In this document: positions 1 to 9,399 of the stretch, piece by piece | Layout of the letters: every line of letters begins with the position of its first letter | How positions within the stretch are numbered: position 1 is the first letter of the stretch | From: Prorocentrum cordatum | Taxonomy: Eukaryota > Sar > Dinophyceae > Prorocentrales > Prorocentraceae | Length of the DNA: 64,000 nt | NCBI GenBank assembly: GCA_963575745.1 | Contig: CAUYUJ010003071.1 | Coordinates: 1 to 64,000 of the forward strand | Reading direction: 5' to 3' | The notes under the pieces: model-generated | The model's input: only the letters and a program-made list of their open reading frames with translations | Database searches by the model: none | Told to the model about the DNA's origin: nothing | Position numbers and translations under genes: made by a program

Positions 1-225
1 TCCCCCTCCTCCTGCGGGTGCGGCAGGCTCGCGCCGTGTCGACTGGCTGCGACCCCGCCGCGGGCCTGCGAGATGGAGCGCCGGCGGCGGCCCAGAGCCG
101 GCTGGCATATGAAGCGACCTGGCGATGGGACAGCCGCCGAGATCGCTCGAGGCGGAGCGACCCACGCGGTGCCAGGAGCAAATTCGCCGATGTCGGCGCG
201 GCACGCACCTGCCGTAGCCCAGATA

Positions 226-390
226 TCAGGAGGGGAAAAAACACACAGACACCATGAATCGTCGACTCCCAGGAAGATATGGGAAAAGATGGGAAGTGGG
301 GGGGAAGACAAAAACCCAGAAAATATTGGAAAATATGGGGAATCCTTGTATTTGTGTGTATTCATTTGTGTGTCCCAGGGCCCCTTCAAG
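226..390 (+). repeat. 165-bp dispersed repeat, copy 1 of 2
   Basis: Aligns without a gap to 54156-54320 (constant offset 53930). Across 261-390 I count about 17 mismatches in 130 bases. Identity stops abruptly after ATTTGTGTGTCC...GGGGCCCCTTCA. The block is A/T-richer than its surroundings. It opens with ACACACAGAC and ends near TTTGTGTGTCC, a weak inverted match that could be degenerate terminal repeats. No function is assigned. Confidence 0.85.
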
Positions 391-395
391 ATCGT

Positions 396-474
396 GGGGC
401 ACATGCGAACCCTACCCCCGCCCTCCCCCTCAGAAATCGTTTGGGGGGGCAGGGGTAGGGTTCGCATGTGGCCC
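396..474. repeat. Short foldback repeat
   Basis: The left arm at 396-418 (core GCGAACCCTACCCC) is mirrored by 452-474 (core GGGGTAGGGTTCGC), nearly perfect over 23 bp with a 33-nt loop. The core GCGAACCCTACC also forms the ends of the longer inverted repeat at 31508-31680, so the two probably belong to one MITE-like family. Confidence 0.6.
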
Positions 475-820
475 CCTACCGGAGCAGACGTGCCCCGGAG
501 AGGGGGGCCTCAGGGCCCACCTCGGGACGCCCAACGGCCGCGTTCTGACACCGTGGCCGCTGCGACGCTGGGTGCCCGGAAGTGCCCTCGGGCTGCGCCG
601 GGGGCGCCCCCTGGCAGGTACGTCGTCCTGCGGGTATGTCTTTCTTCCGAAGAAATATGTTCATTCTTTATAGATGCTCGTATCTAGAATGGAAGGACAA
701 GTTTACAGTTCAGCGGCGTCGATACATATATATATATATAGGGCGAAGCACAAACTTCTGAATATGTAATCTGTTTGATCGAGATTTCACATACGGATCG
801 AGCGTCGGGCCTCCGCAGAG

Positions 821-3800
821 GATCGGCATGGGGGCCCTCGTCATCTGCGTCATCCTCTTCTTCATCGGCGGCCTGCTCGGCACCACCGACCCCGAGACGG
901 GCGGCTCCCCGTGGATCTACATGATCCTGGTCTCCGTCACGCTGGCCGTCGCCGCGATCCCCGAGGGCATCCCCCTGTGCGTCACCATCTCCCTGTCCAT
1001 CGGCTGCGAGGATCGGGGGAGGAAAGGGCGCCGAGACCTTGCTGGAGAAGGAAGCCAGGCACGAACATGCGCTGTCGTCGGCCCGAGCGGATTGCTGGGA
1101 TCGGCGCTGGGGCCACCCTGGAGGGGCCGCTGGCGCCGTCCTTGGCGCGCTCCGCGCGACAGAGAGGGGGGTCCAGCGCAGATCCAAGAAACCCACGCGG
1201 AGCCGAAAGTTTATGTTCGTGCTGTTTTTTCTTCTTCTGGATGCCACCACCCTTGCCTCGCGTCTGCCTCCCTGGGGCCTCTTTTTATAGGCCTGCTCGG
1301 AGGCTCGTCGCCACTGCTAGCTAGATTCGCACCAGAGTTCTGGCCAGTACCCACCCCGGGAGAGGTCTGGGGAGCAGCGGTATCGATACCTTCGGGGGCG
1401 GAAAAGAGGGGGTGATGACTAGGGGGGGGTGGATATCATGGCGGGGGCCATGATATTTCCCCAGATTTCATGGCGCCCCTTCTTATTTCATTACGTCCCT
1501 GGCCCCCCCTTCTGGGCCGCGCACATGCCGCCGGTCATGATTTGCACCCCCCCCTCTTGGACACCCCCCTCTTGGCCGCTCCCGATACCTCTGCGTTTCC
1601 CTCGAGGAGATGGCCCAGAAGCTGGTGATGGTCCGCAAGATCGCCGCTGTCGAGACGCTGGGCTCCGCGTCTGTCATCTGCAGCGACAAGACGGGCACCC
1701 TGACGGAGGGCAAGATGACGATGACCAACATGTGGTCGTGCGGCGTCGAGTATGACATCTCCGGCCAGGGGTTCAGCCCCGAGGAGGGGCACGTCTCGCG
1801 CGCAGGAGCAACTGGCGCCAACAGCAACAACGACATGGGCGTGAAGAGCACCCTGCTCGCGGCGCTCCTGTGCTCTGACACAGAGCTGTTCTACGCCATG
1901 GACGACAAGCTGGGGAGAGAGGCCTGGCAGTTCAAAGGGAACTCCTCGGAGGCACCCATCGTCGTCGCTGCGCAGAAGGTCGGCTTCAAGCGGGAGGAGG
2001 TCGGTAAAGAGTACGCACGGCTCTTGACCATTCCGTTCAGCTCCTCACGCAAGATGATGCTCACGGTGAGCGACGTCACGGGCAAAACGACCCTGAGCGC
2101 TGGAGGCATGCGGCTTCCCCCGTCCACCACGAAGTTGGCTGTGGTGAAGGGAGCTCCGAACTGGGTGCTCGAGAGCTGCACTCAGCAGCTCACAGAAAGC
2201 GGCGTCATGCCGTTGAGCGCGGCCGAGAGGACGAGCGTGAACAACCAGGTTGACATCTACTCCGAGAAGGCTCTCCGTGTGTTAGCAGTGGCTGTGAATC
2301 CCATGGCCACCCCGTCCATCGACCTGATGAACGAGGATGTCGCCATGGACGAGAAGTTCGCAGCATGCAAGAAGGATCTCATCCTCGTGGGTCTCGTTGC
2401 GTCGATCGACCCGGACCGCAAGGGTGTTCCAGAATCTGTCGTGAAAGCTCGAGGCGCTGGCATCCGCGTTGTGATGATCACAGGGGACTACGTGAAGACC
2501 GCGATCGCGATCGCAAAGCGGGTGAACATCATCTCGCCGGAAGACGACATCGAAGAGTGTGCGTGCGATTGCAACAAGTTGCGCCCGAACGGCGGCTACA
2601 TCGGGGAGGCCGAGATGGACGATATGACGAAGAGGGTGCGGTGCTTCGCGCGGGCGAAGCCCGAAGACAAGCTCATGATCGTGAAGTCGCTCCAGCGGCA
2701 GGGGTTCGTGAGCGCGATGACCGGCGACGGCGTGAACGACGCGCCCGCGCTCAACGAGGCCATGATCGGCGTGGCCATGGGCGAGGCGGGAACGGAAGTG
2801 GCCAAGGGCGCGGCCGAGATGGTGCTGCAGGACGACAACTTCACGCGCATCGTGGACGCGGTCGAGAAGGGCCGCGTCATCTACGCGGGCATCCAGAAGT
2901 TCGTGGCCTTCATCATGTCGGTGCACATCGCGGAGGTCGTGCAGATCTTCGTGTGCGTGGTGGCCCAGATCCCGATCATGCGCACGCCGCTGCAGATCCT
3001 CTTCCTCATCCTGGTCACTGACCTTCCCCCTTCGATCGCCCTCGGGATGTAGGGAGAAAAAAAAGTGACATAAACATGAAAACTCGGAGGTCTGCGCGGA
3101 TTTCTCGGATCGGCGCTGGACCCCCCTCCCTGGCGACCGGAGTGCGCTAGGGGCGACGCTGGAGGCGCCGCCAGGGGGGTCCAGCGCGGATCCGAGAAAT
3201 CCGCGCGGGCCTACGAGTTCTTCTGTTTATGTCACTCCATGTTCCCCTAGGATGGAGCCCGGCGAGGCGAACATCCTGAAGCAGCCGCCGCGGCCGAGGG
3301 ACGAGCCGATCGTGCTCAACTGGATGTGGGTCAGCATGACGGTCAACGGCCTGCTCCTGTCGGTGGTGATCATCGCGGTCTACGTCTGGGCCCTGCTCGA
3401 GTACCCGGGCTTCGTCTTCCTCAAGGACTTCCCCAAGAACAACGACGATTGCGACACCGTCGGCGCTGGCACGGAGCCGTGCGCGGAGTGGGAGAACGCG
3501 CAGACATTATTGATGCACGCCCGCACCGTCGCCTTCATCTCGTTGGTCTTCTCTGAGAATGCCAGGGCCTACATATCCCGGTCCTTTGATAAACCCGTGT
3601 GGGTGAACTTTTTGGGCAACAAATGGATGCAGATTGCCGTGCTCAGTGCACTTGCCGCGTTGACCTTGGCTGTTATCATCCTCCCTCTGATCACCGAGAA
3701 GATCTTGGCTCTCAACGCGCTCGAGATTGGCTGGAAGGGTTGGGGCATTGCTCTCGTCGGGCCCGTTACGACGCTCATCCTCTGCGAACTGTGGAAGATC

Positions 3801-3923
3801 CCCACCGCGATGATGAAGAGAGCCTACGACGAGAAGGTCCGGAGCGAGCAGCTGCGCATCGCGGGCGAGGAGACCGACAGCTCGTCGGACGACAGCTCCG
3901 GGTCCGACTCCGACGGCCTCTGA
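821..3923 (+). CDS. P-type (P2) cation-transporting ATPase, three exons, N-terminus outside window
   Basis: Exons at about 821-1010, 1607-3045 and 3251-3923 join in frame to about 766 residues of a membrane ion pump. Exon 1 holds two membrane helices and PEGIP (TM4 ion-binding motif). Exon 2 starts EEMAQK and carries the phosphorylation site DKTGTLT (Asp codon 1685-1687), a KGAPN nucleotide-binding motif, MITGD, GDGVNDAPAL, then TM5 and TM6 ending VTDLPPSIALG. Exon 3 has about four helices and an acidic Ser/Asp tail (ETDSSSDDSSGSDSDGL). The TM1-TM2 and actuator-domain exons are missing to the left. Family knowledge: P2 pumps move Ca2+ or Na+/K+ across ER, Golgi or plasma membrane. TLTEGKM and the TM4-TM6 residues fit P2A or P2D (ATP4/ENA-like), but I cannot choose between them. 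The TM6 position that is Asn in SERCA appears hydrophobic. Both introns have GA-AG borders and flanking short repeats, as reported for dinoflagellates. Confidence 0.93.
1011..1606 (+). other. ATPase intron 1 (596 nt, phase 0, GA-AG)
   Basis: The exon ends ...GGCTGCGAG and the next begins GAGATGGCC, restoring the conserved order IGCEEMAQK. The donor begins GATCGG and the acceptor is CTCGAG before G. CGAGGA is present at both junctions, so the borders can slide a few bases; GA-AG is the placement matching intron 2. An inverted-repeat remnant lies inside (1086-1225). T-rich and C-rich tracts occupy 1480-1600. Confidence 0.8.
1086..1225. mobile_element. Degraded relative of the intron-2 inverted-repeat element
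   Basis: GGATCGGCGCTGG near 1097 and GGGGGGTCCAGCGCAGATCC near 1166 match the inner ends of the two arms of the element at 3050-3249. The following bases, AGAAACCCACGCGG and TTTATGTTCGTG, parallel its right arm. Both arms are eroded and the outer ends are gone, as expected for an older insertion of the same family. Confidence 0.6.
3046..3250 (+). other. ATPase intron 2 (205 nt, GA-AG)
   Basis: Exon 2 ends CTCGG and exon 3 begins GATGGAGCC, giving ...IALGMEPGEANILK, in line with the TM6-TM7 loop of P2 pumps. Without splicing, a TAG stop follows the Met codon at once. The intron consists of one copy of a 5-bp duplication plus the 200-bp inverted-repeat element, so splicing restores exactly the pre-insertion coding sequence. 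Confidence 0.9.
3050..3249. mobile_element. 200-bp inverted-repeat element forming ATPase intron 2 (introner-like)
   Basis: It begins TAGGGAGAAAA and ends TGTTCCCCTA. The arms, about 75 bp each, are inverted copies sharing AGTGACATAAAC, CGCGCGGATTTCTCGGATC and GCGCTGGACCCCC. Direct repeats GGATG flank it at 3045-3049 and 3250-3254, a 5-bp target-site duplication. No coding capacity: a non-autonomous MITE-type DNA element. The acceptor AG is made by the element's terminal TA plus the first G of the duplicated target. Relatives lie at 1086-1225 and 32090-32510. Confidence 0.88.
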
Positions 3924-4059
3924 GGCGCCCGAGGTTGTGGTCTTGCCTCGTTGGCCGAGAGCAGCGGAGCAGGAGGGAGACACAGTGGACGGAGGGGGCG
4001 AGGGGCAAGGTAGGCGCGCGCGCGCCGTGTACGACATACCATCCCATCCCTCCCTCCCT

Positions 4060-4127
4060 CCTCCCCCTCCTCCCACTCCTCCTCCCCCTCCTCCTCCTCC
4101 TCCTCCTCTTCCTCCTCCTTCTGCTCC

Positions 4128-4226
<99 letters not shown>

Positions 4227-5375
4227 CCTTCTTCTTCTTCTTCTTCCTCCTCCTCCTCCTCCTGCTCCCATCCTCCTCCTCCTCCTCCTCCTCCTCCTCG
4301 CCTCCTCCTCCTCGTCCTCCTCCACTTGCTCCTCCTCCTCCTCCTCCTCCTCCTCCTCCTCCTCCTCCTCCTCCTCCTCCTCCTCCTCCTCCTCTCCTCC
4401 TCCTCCTCTCCCCCCCTCCCCTCCCTCCCCTCCCTCCCCTCCCCCTCCCTTCCCTCCCTGCCCCCTGCCTCCCGCCTCCCTGCCTTCCCTGCCTCCCTCA
4501 CATCCCTCCATCCCTCCTCCCTCCCTCCCTTCTCCCCCGTCCTTCCCTTCCTCCTCCCTCATCCTCCTTCTTCTTCTCCTCCATCCTCCTCGCTCCTCCT
4601 CCTCCTCCTCCTCCTCCTCCTCCTCCTCCTCCTCCCCCTCCTCCGCTCCCTTCTTCCTCCTCTCTCCTCCCCTTCTCCTCCTCCTTCCCCTTCTCCCTCT
4701 TCCTCTCCCATCATCTTCCTCCTCCTTATTCCTCCTCTGTACCTCCCTTCCTCCTCCACCTCGCTCCTCCTACCTGCCTCCCCTCCTCCTCCTCCTCCTC
4801 CTCCTCCTCCTCCTCCTCCCCCTCCTCCTCCTCCTCCTCCTCCTCCTCCTCCGCCTTCCTCCTCCTCATCCTCTCCTCCTCCTCCTCCTCCTCCTCCTCC
4901 TCCTCCTCCTCCTCCTCCTCCTCCTCCTCCTCCTCCTCCTCCTCCTCCCTCCCCCTCCTACGCTGCCCTCCCTCCCTCCCTGCCTCCCTCCCTCCCTCCC
5001 TCCCTCCCTCCGTCCTCCTCCTCCCCCCCCCCCTCCTCCTCCTCCTTCCTCCTTCCCCTCCTCCTCCTCCTCCTCCTCCTCCTCCTCCTCCTCCTCCCCT
5101 CCTCATCCTCCTCCTACTCTCCTCCTCCTCCTCCTCCTTCTCGCCTCCTCCTCCTCCTCCTCCTTCTTCTCCTCCATCCTCCTCCTCCTCCTCCTCCTCC
5201 TCCCCCTCCTCCTCTCCTACTCCTTCTCCTCCTCCTCCTCCTCCTCCTCCTCCTCCTCCTCCTCCTCCCCACTCTTCTCCTTGTTTGACGTTGCCCGGAC
5301 TTCATGCTATGCACGCAGCGTTCCTCCTCCTCCTCCTCCTCCTCCTCCTCCTCCTCCTCCTCCTCCTAGAGGCCT
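4060..5375. repeat. TCC/TCA triplet microsatellite, about 1.3 kb
   Basis: Almost uninterrupted pyrimidine-rich triplets. A (TCA)n block fills about 4129-4225; the rest is (TCC)n with CCCT and TCCCTCCC variants. It starts about 135 bp after the ATPase stop. All six frames stay open for long distances because the unit is three bases, giving artefactual Ser, Pro, Leu, His or Glu runs. Three short tracts at 5320-5368 end the array. Confidence 0.97.
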
Positions 5376-6130
5376 CCCAGTCAAGGTCCGAGCAGATGTG
5401 GTCGGAGGATCGCGCCGCATCTCCGATGCATCGGCGGTGCGGCTCAATGTGGAGCCCGGTTTCTTCCACGCCGATGGCGCCGATGCGTCGGCGACGCGCC
5501 GGCGAGAGCGGCGCGAGTTTCCGACCCCGTCTGCTCCACCCCATCTGGGAGGCCTCCAGCCGTGGCAGTGCTCCGCGTAAATCGCGCAAATCAGTTAATC
5601 TGCCCTTGCAGCTGCGGGGCGGCGTGGCTTCGCCGACCCCCCGCCCGCCTCGGCCGCAGGCGTCACCGCCGGCGGGGGCGAGGAGGGGCGAGGGGGGAGT
5701 GCAGGCGCCCCCCCCTCGACCCTGCAGGGGCAAGGCGCGCCGTTGAATCGTTTGTTTTGCCGAGCTCGGCGCCTGGTGCTGCCGATGGCCGCTTGCAGCC
5801 TCTCGGTCACACGTGCGACAGGCAGCGAGGTGATGGGGAGGGGGAGCTGGGCGTGCGGTCCAATCTCAGCAGGTGAAGGGCAGGTCGCGAGGGAGCCGTG
5901 GTTGATCTGGAGAGTGACTCTTGTGGCACTTTTGGCAGGTGCTCGTTGGCCAAATTTTTGAGCCTGCGCGCCACATCGTGGCTGATGCGGCGCCGGCTTC
6001 AACCAGTGCGGTCGCTTGCGTGTAAGACAGTGTAAGAGCACATTACAAGCCGCTCGAATTGAAAAGTTCTGAAGGTGCATCCCTGACTTCTGTCATATAC
6101 CACATCACTTCAGGGAACACAGGACCACAC
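5376..6130. other. No gene recognised
   Basis: GC-rich single-copy-looking DNA between the microsatellite and the CTTGG-type repeats. Open frames exist on both strands but none shows a family motif. A bounded motif, GGAGGATCGCGCCGCAT at 5405-5421, recurs near 34534. Confidence 0.5.
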
Positions 6131-6600
6131 CGAGTCCCCCCTGCCCCCCGCTGGGGCCTGCCTGTGGCGCCCCCAGCGCCTCCCCGAGGCTTCCCCAGGC
6201 CCCACTGGAGCCTCCGGAGAAGTTCCAAGGAAGTGCGAGACGGCCCAAATGTCTTCCGGGCGGCACCCGATAATTTCCAGGCAGCTCCAGGACGGTCCCA
6301 AGAAGAGGACCCCAAAGGTCGCCAAAGGTCGCCAAAGGTCGCCAAAGGTCGCCAAGAAGAGGATGGTCCGAAGACAGCCCTAGAGGTCGCCGAGACGGCT
6401 CCAAGAAGAGGGCCCCCAAGAGGGCCGCCCCTCTGGCAGACCTCCCGAAGATGGGTCCCCCGAGGACTCCCCGCGGTGCTGCCTCGTGGCCGCCGCGTGG
6501 GCGCCTCGTGGGCGCCCCGTGCGCCGTGTGGTTTCCCCGAGGGTTCGCCCCGCTGCCGCCCGTGCCGCCTCGTGGGCGCCTCGTGGGCGCCCCGTGCGCT
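6130..6600. repeat. CCAAG/GGCC-type degenerate repeat block with a 10-bp tandem run
   Basis: Dense in CCAAGAGG, CCCCAAG and GACGGTCC words, the reverse complement of the words in the 15.4-16.8 kb array. Four to five copies of GCCAAAGGTC run at 6311-6355. GTGGGCGCC modules are duplicated near 6495-6520 and 6570-6595. Non-coding repeat; the frames crossing it have low-complexity Pro/Arg/Gly composition. Confidence 0.7.
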
Positions 6601-6619
6601 GAGCTCACACCTCGTAATT

Positions 6620-6801
6620 ACAGTCGGGGCCCTGAAGAAGGAACCCTTTTGGTTGGGGAGGGGCTCCGCGCTCCGTAAGTGTTTCACAGCTTGCCTCAGG
6701 TGTTCCTTATGTCTCCGATAGGACCTCGAAGTTTAACTTATGGGAAAAAAAAGGGGCCTCGTTCCTCATTTAGGGTTCCTTAGGTCAACGCCCCGACTGT
6801 A
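6620..6801 (+). mobile_element. MITE, CAGTCGGGG family, copy 1
   Basis: Starts TACAGTCGGGGCCCTGAAG and ends AACGCCCCGACTGTA. The ends are an inverted match of about 11 bp (CAGTCGGGGC), with TA on each side as a possible target duplication. Related copies: 35756-35905 (truncated), 47775-47953, 48952-49133 and a diverged one at 50104-50290. No coding capacity. Confidence 0.82.
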
Positions 6802-6814
6802 TCTTACCCCACAT

Positions 6815-6935
6815 GTCTTACGACGCATTGCTTGTGCCACACAGCTTACACCGCATGGGTTACACACATCGCTTACACCGCGTAGCGCAACATCGCTTAC
6901 GCTACATAGCTCGCACCACATAGCCTGCATTACAT
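6815..6935. repeat. Degenerate ~14-15-bp tandem repeat (GCTTACACCGCAT-like)
   Basis: Successive variants of CGCTTACACCGCATAG fill the stretch directly after the MITE. Similar words (TACACCACATA, GCTTACACC) recur at 9210-9330. Non-coding. Confidence 0.6.
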
Positions 6936-7186
6936 TAGAGTGAGGGGTGCCGAACGGTCATGCGGTGCGGATTGTTGTTGCTGTTGTTGCTGCATGTTGT
7001 GTTTAAGTATTGTCGTCGTCGTTGTTGTTGTTGTTGAATCACCACTTTAAAGCATATTTGTTCTTGGTCCACCCCGCCCAGTAACCAATGTATGTTTGAA
7101 GCAGAGTGCTTCTGCCGGGCTTCGCGTCTTTTTTTTGTCAAGGGAAGGTGAGGCGTCACCATGTTCAGCCCCTGGCCCCCCAGCTT

Positions 7187-8560
7187 ACAACAACAGCAAC
7201 AACAATAATGTTAATAGTGTTCGCTCTTACCTGCTCACGTGCCATCCAATACGTATATCCCAATCCCTCGGTACCGGCCTTCGTCGTCTTCGATTGTATC
7301 TCCTTGGGGGTATATATTCCTTACCAACCGCGTGTATTTCGCGCAGCCCCCAAAACAGGGAAAGAGAGGACGGGTGGAAGAGGGAGCAAGAAGGAGGCGG
7401 CACGAGAGAAATTTGCAGGATAGGGGGCCAGGAGCACAAAACAAGTGGTAGAACCAGACGGGCAGATCGGGTGGGCAGACCCATAGCGGGCGGGTCGGGA
7501 AGGCGGGCACAGACGACAAGGTCGAGCAGGCGGGTTGCTGAAGCGTGGGTCCTGCATGAATCGCGAGGAAGTCACGGGCGATTGCGCGACTCCCAAGGTA
7601 ATCGTGAGAAAGCGAAAGCGAGAGCGTGATTCCTGAGCGTCGAGGGCGCACCGTCTGAATAAATTGCGAAGAAGTCCCACGCGAGAGCGCGACTCCCACA
7701 TAGATTGCCAGGAAGTCCCGCTCGAGAGCGCGATTCTTCAATCAAGTGTAAGGAGGTATCAGGCGGAAGCCGCGGTTGGTGTAAACGTGGCGGCAACAGC
7801 ATAACTCTGAGACTCAAGGTTTACCATGGTAAAAAAGAAGATGTGATCCTCGGGAAAAGCATTTCAATTGAAAAACATCATGTGCCCCGGAGGGGGGGAT
7901 CAACAATAATGATGATTCTTGAGAAATGAGAATTCAAGGTTTCCGCCTGACACTTCCTCACAATGTATTCGCACATCGTGTTTTCGCGCGGGACTTCGTC
8001 GCAATGTATACAGGCATCGCGCTGTCGCGTGGGACTTCTTCGTAATTGATTCAGGCGCCGCGCCCTCGACACTCAGGAATCACGCTGTGTCTGTGGATAT
8101 CCTGAGGATTTATTTCTGAGTCGCGGAATCGCCCGAGACTTCCTCGCGTTTCATGTAGGACGCACGCTTCAGCAACCCGCTTGCTCGACCTGGCCGCCTG
8201 GGCCCGCCTTCCCGACCCGCACGTTAGGGTCTACCCGCCCGTCTGGTTATGGTTATGTTCGTCTAGTTCTGCCACGTACTTTCTGTTCCTAGCCCCCTCT
8301 CCTGCTATTCTCTCTCGTGTTCCATCCTCCACCCTCCCCCTTGCCCTTTTCTTCCGTCCGTCCACTCTTCCCCTGCCTTACGGGCTGCACGAAATACACG
8401 TTGCAAGTAATATCTTTTTATGTGGATATATTCTCCAAGGGGGTATCGAGCGTTTGGGATATGCGTGTTGAGTGGCCCGCGAGCAGATCAGAACGAACAG
8501 CCTTAAAAAACGAGTGTGTTTGTTGTTGTTGCTGTTGCTGTTGCTTGTGTTATGCATGTT
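7187..8560. repeat. Very long imperfect inverted repeat (~1.37 kb, arms ~600 bp)
   Basis: The left arm (about 7187-7785) read as reverse complement matches the right arm (about 7935-8560) module by module. Examples are TTCCGCCTGA, CGTGGGACTTCTTCG, CCCTCGACxCTCAGGAATCAC, CACGCTTCAGCAACCCGC, CCGCCTTCCCGACCCGC, GAAATACACG and GGGGGTAT, all in the same order. The spacer is about 150 bp. The outer ends run into (AAC)n on the left and (GTT)n on the right, themselves inverted. Arms are clearly diverged but collinear. It could be a foldback transposon or an inverted duplication; its transcript would form a long hairpin. Confidence 0.85.
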
Positions 8561-8830
8561 GAATGTCTTGTGTGTTGTGTGTTGATAGGTGTCGTTGGTG
8601 CTGCTAGTGTTCGTGGTGGTATTGCTGTTGTTGTTGATATTGTTGTTGCTTGTTGCTTGTTGTTGGTTGTTGGTTGCTGCTTGTTGGGTTTTGGTTGCTG
8701 GTTGTTTTTTTGTTGTTTGTTGTTGGTTGTTGGCTGTTGTTTGTTATTTGTTATTTGGTGTTGGTTCCCTGTTTTTTGATGATTGTTGTCTGTTGTTTGT
8801 TGCTGTTTGTTGCTTGTTGTCGTCGTTCCT
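8515..8830. repeat. (GTT/GCT)n microsatellite
   Basis: TTGTTGTTGCTG-type triplets with interruptions. On either strand it encodes Val/Cys/Leu- or Asn/Gln-rich artefacts. It abuts the right arm of the large inverted repeat. Confidence 0.9.
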
Positions 8831-9062
8831 CCCGCGACCCAGCCCGCGACCCGTCCGCGACCCGGCCCGCGACCCACCCGCGACCCGCCCGCGACCAACC
8901 CGCTACCCACCCCGCGACCCATCCGCGACCCACACACGACCCAACCGCGACCCACCAGCGTCCCACCCGCGACACCCCCGCGTCCCACCCTCGACCCGAT
9001 CCGCGATCCACCCGCGACCCGTTCGCGACCCACCCGCGACACTTCCCGTGACCCACCCACAT
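8830..9062. repeat. CGACCCACCCG degenerate minisatellite
   Basis: About twenty tandem variants of GCGACCCxCCC, with spacings near 10-12 bp. The frames give Pro/Arg/Asp/Thr artefact proteins. A duplicated GGCGCCTGCGGCGGGCT follows at 9090 and 9122. Confidence 0.85.
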
Positions 9063-9399
9063 GACTTTGACGAAAAATCGGCGCCTGCGGCGGGCTCGTT
9101 GAATAATTTGTAAAAATGTCAGCGCCTGCGGCGGGCTTCGTCAGAGCCTCGCAGACTGCTGACGTCCCCGCCGCCCCCATCACTCTTATCCGTAACTGCG
9201 GGGTGCTACGTAGCGTACACCACATAAACATCCTTTCACTTTTAAGCCACGCACCATTAGTAACACGACATCGCGCGAGAACCACACATCTCCCACCGAA
9301 TCGCGTACACCGAAGAGCTTACACCCGCCCACTGCAATGAGTCACTGAATGGGACCTACGCTGGCTAACATTTTGCACATTCGTGTTGCATTCCAGCAG

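Larger units (their letters stand above)
1..820. other. Left edge without a recognisable exon; probable large intron
   Basis: No frame here reads like a conserved protein. The stretch lies directly upstream of the first visible ATPase exon, whose acceptor (AG followed by G) is at about 818-820, so it is probably intron. It contains a 165-bp dispersed repeat (226-390), a short foldback (396-474) and an AT dinucleotide run near 728-741. The exons for the ATPase N-terminus are not in the window. The intron assignment is inference. Confidence 0.5.

Noticed and set aside
3050-3249. Rho-independent terminator or regulatory hairpin
   Set aside because: The inverted repeat is far too long, has a target duplication and family copies, and the gene is eukaryotic and continues beyond it.
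3937-5580. Frames of 500-700 codons with Ser, Pro, Leu or His runs
   Set aside because: They are translations of the TCC/TCA microsatellite; open frames appear in all six registers and contain no domain.
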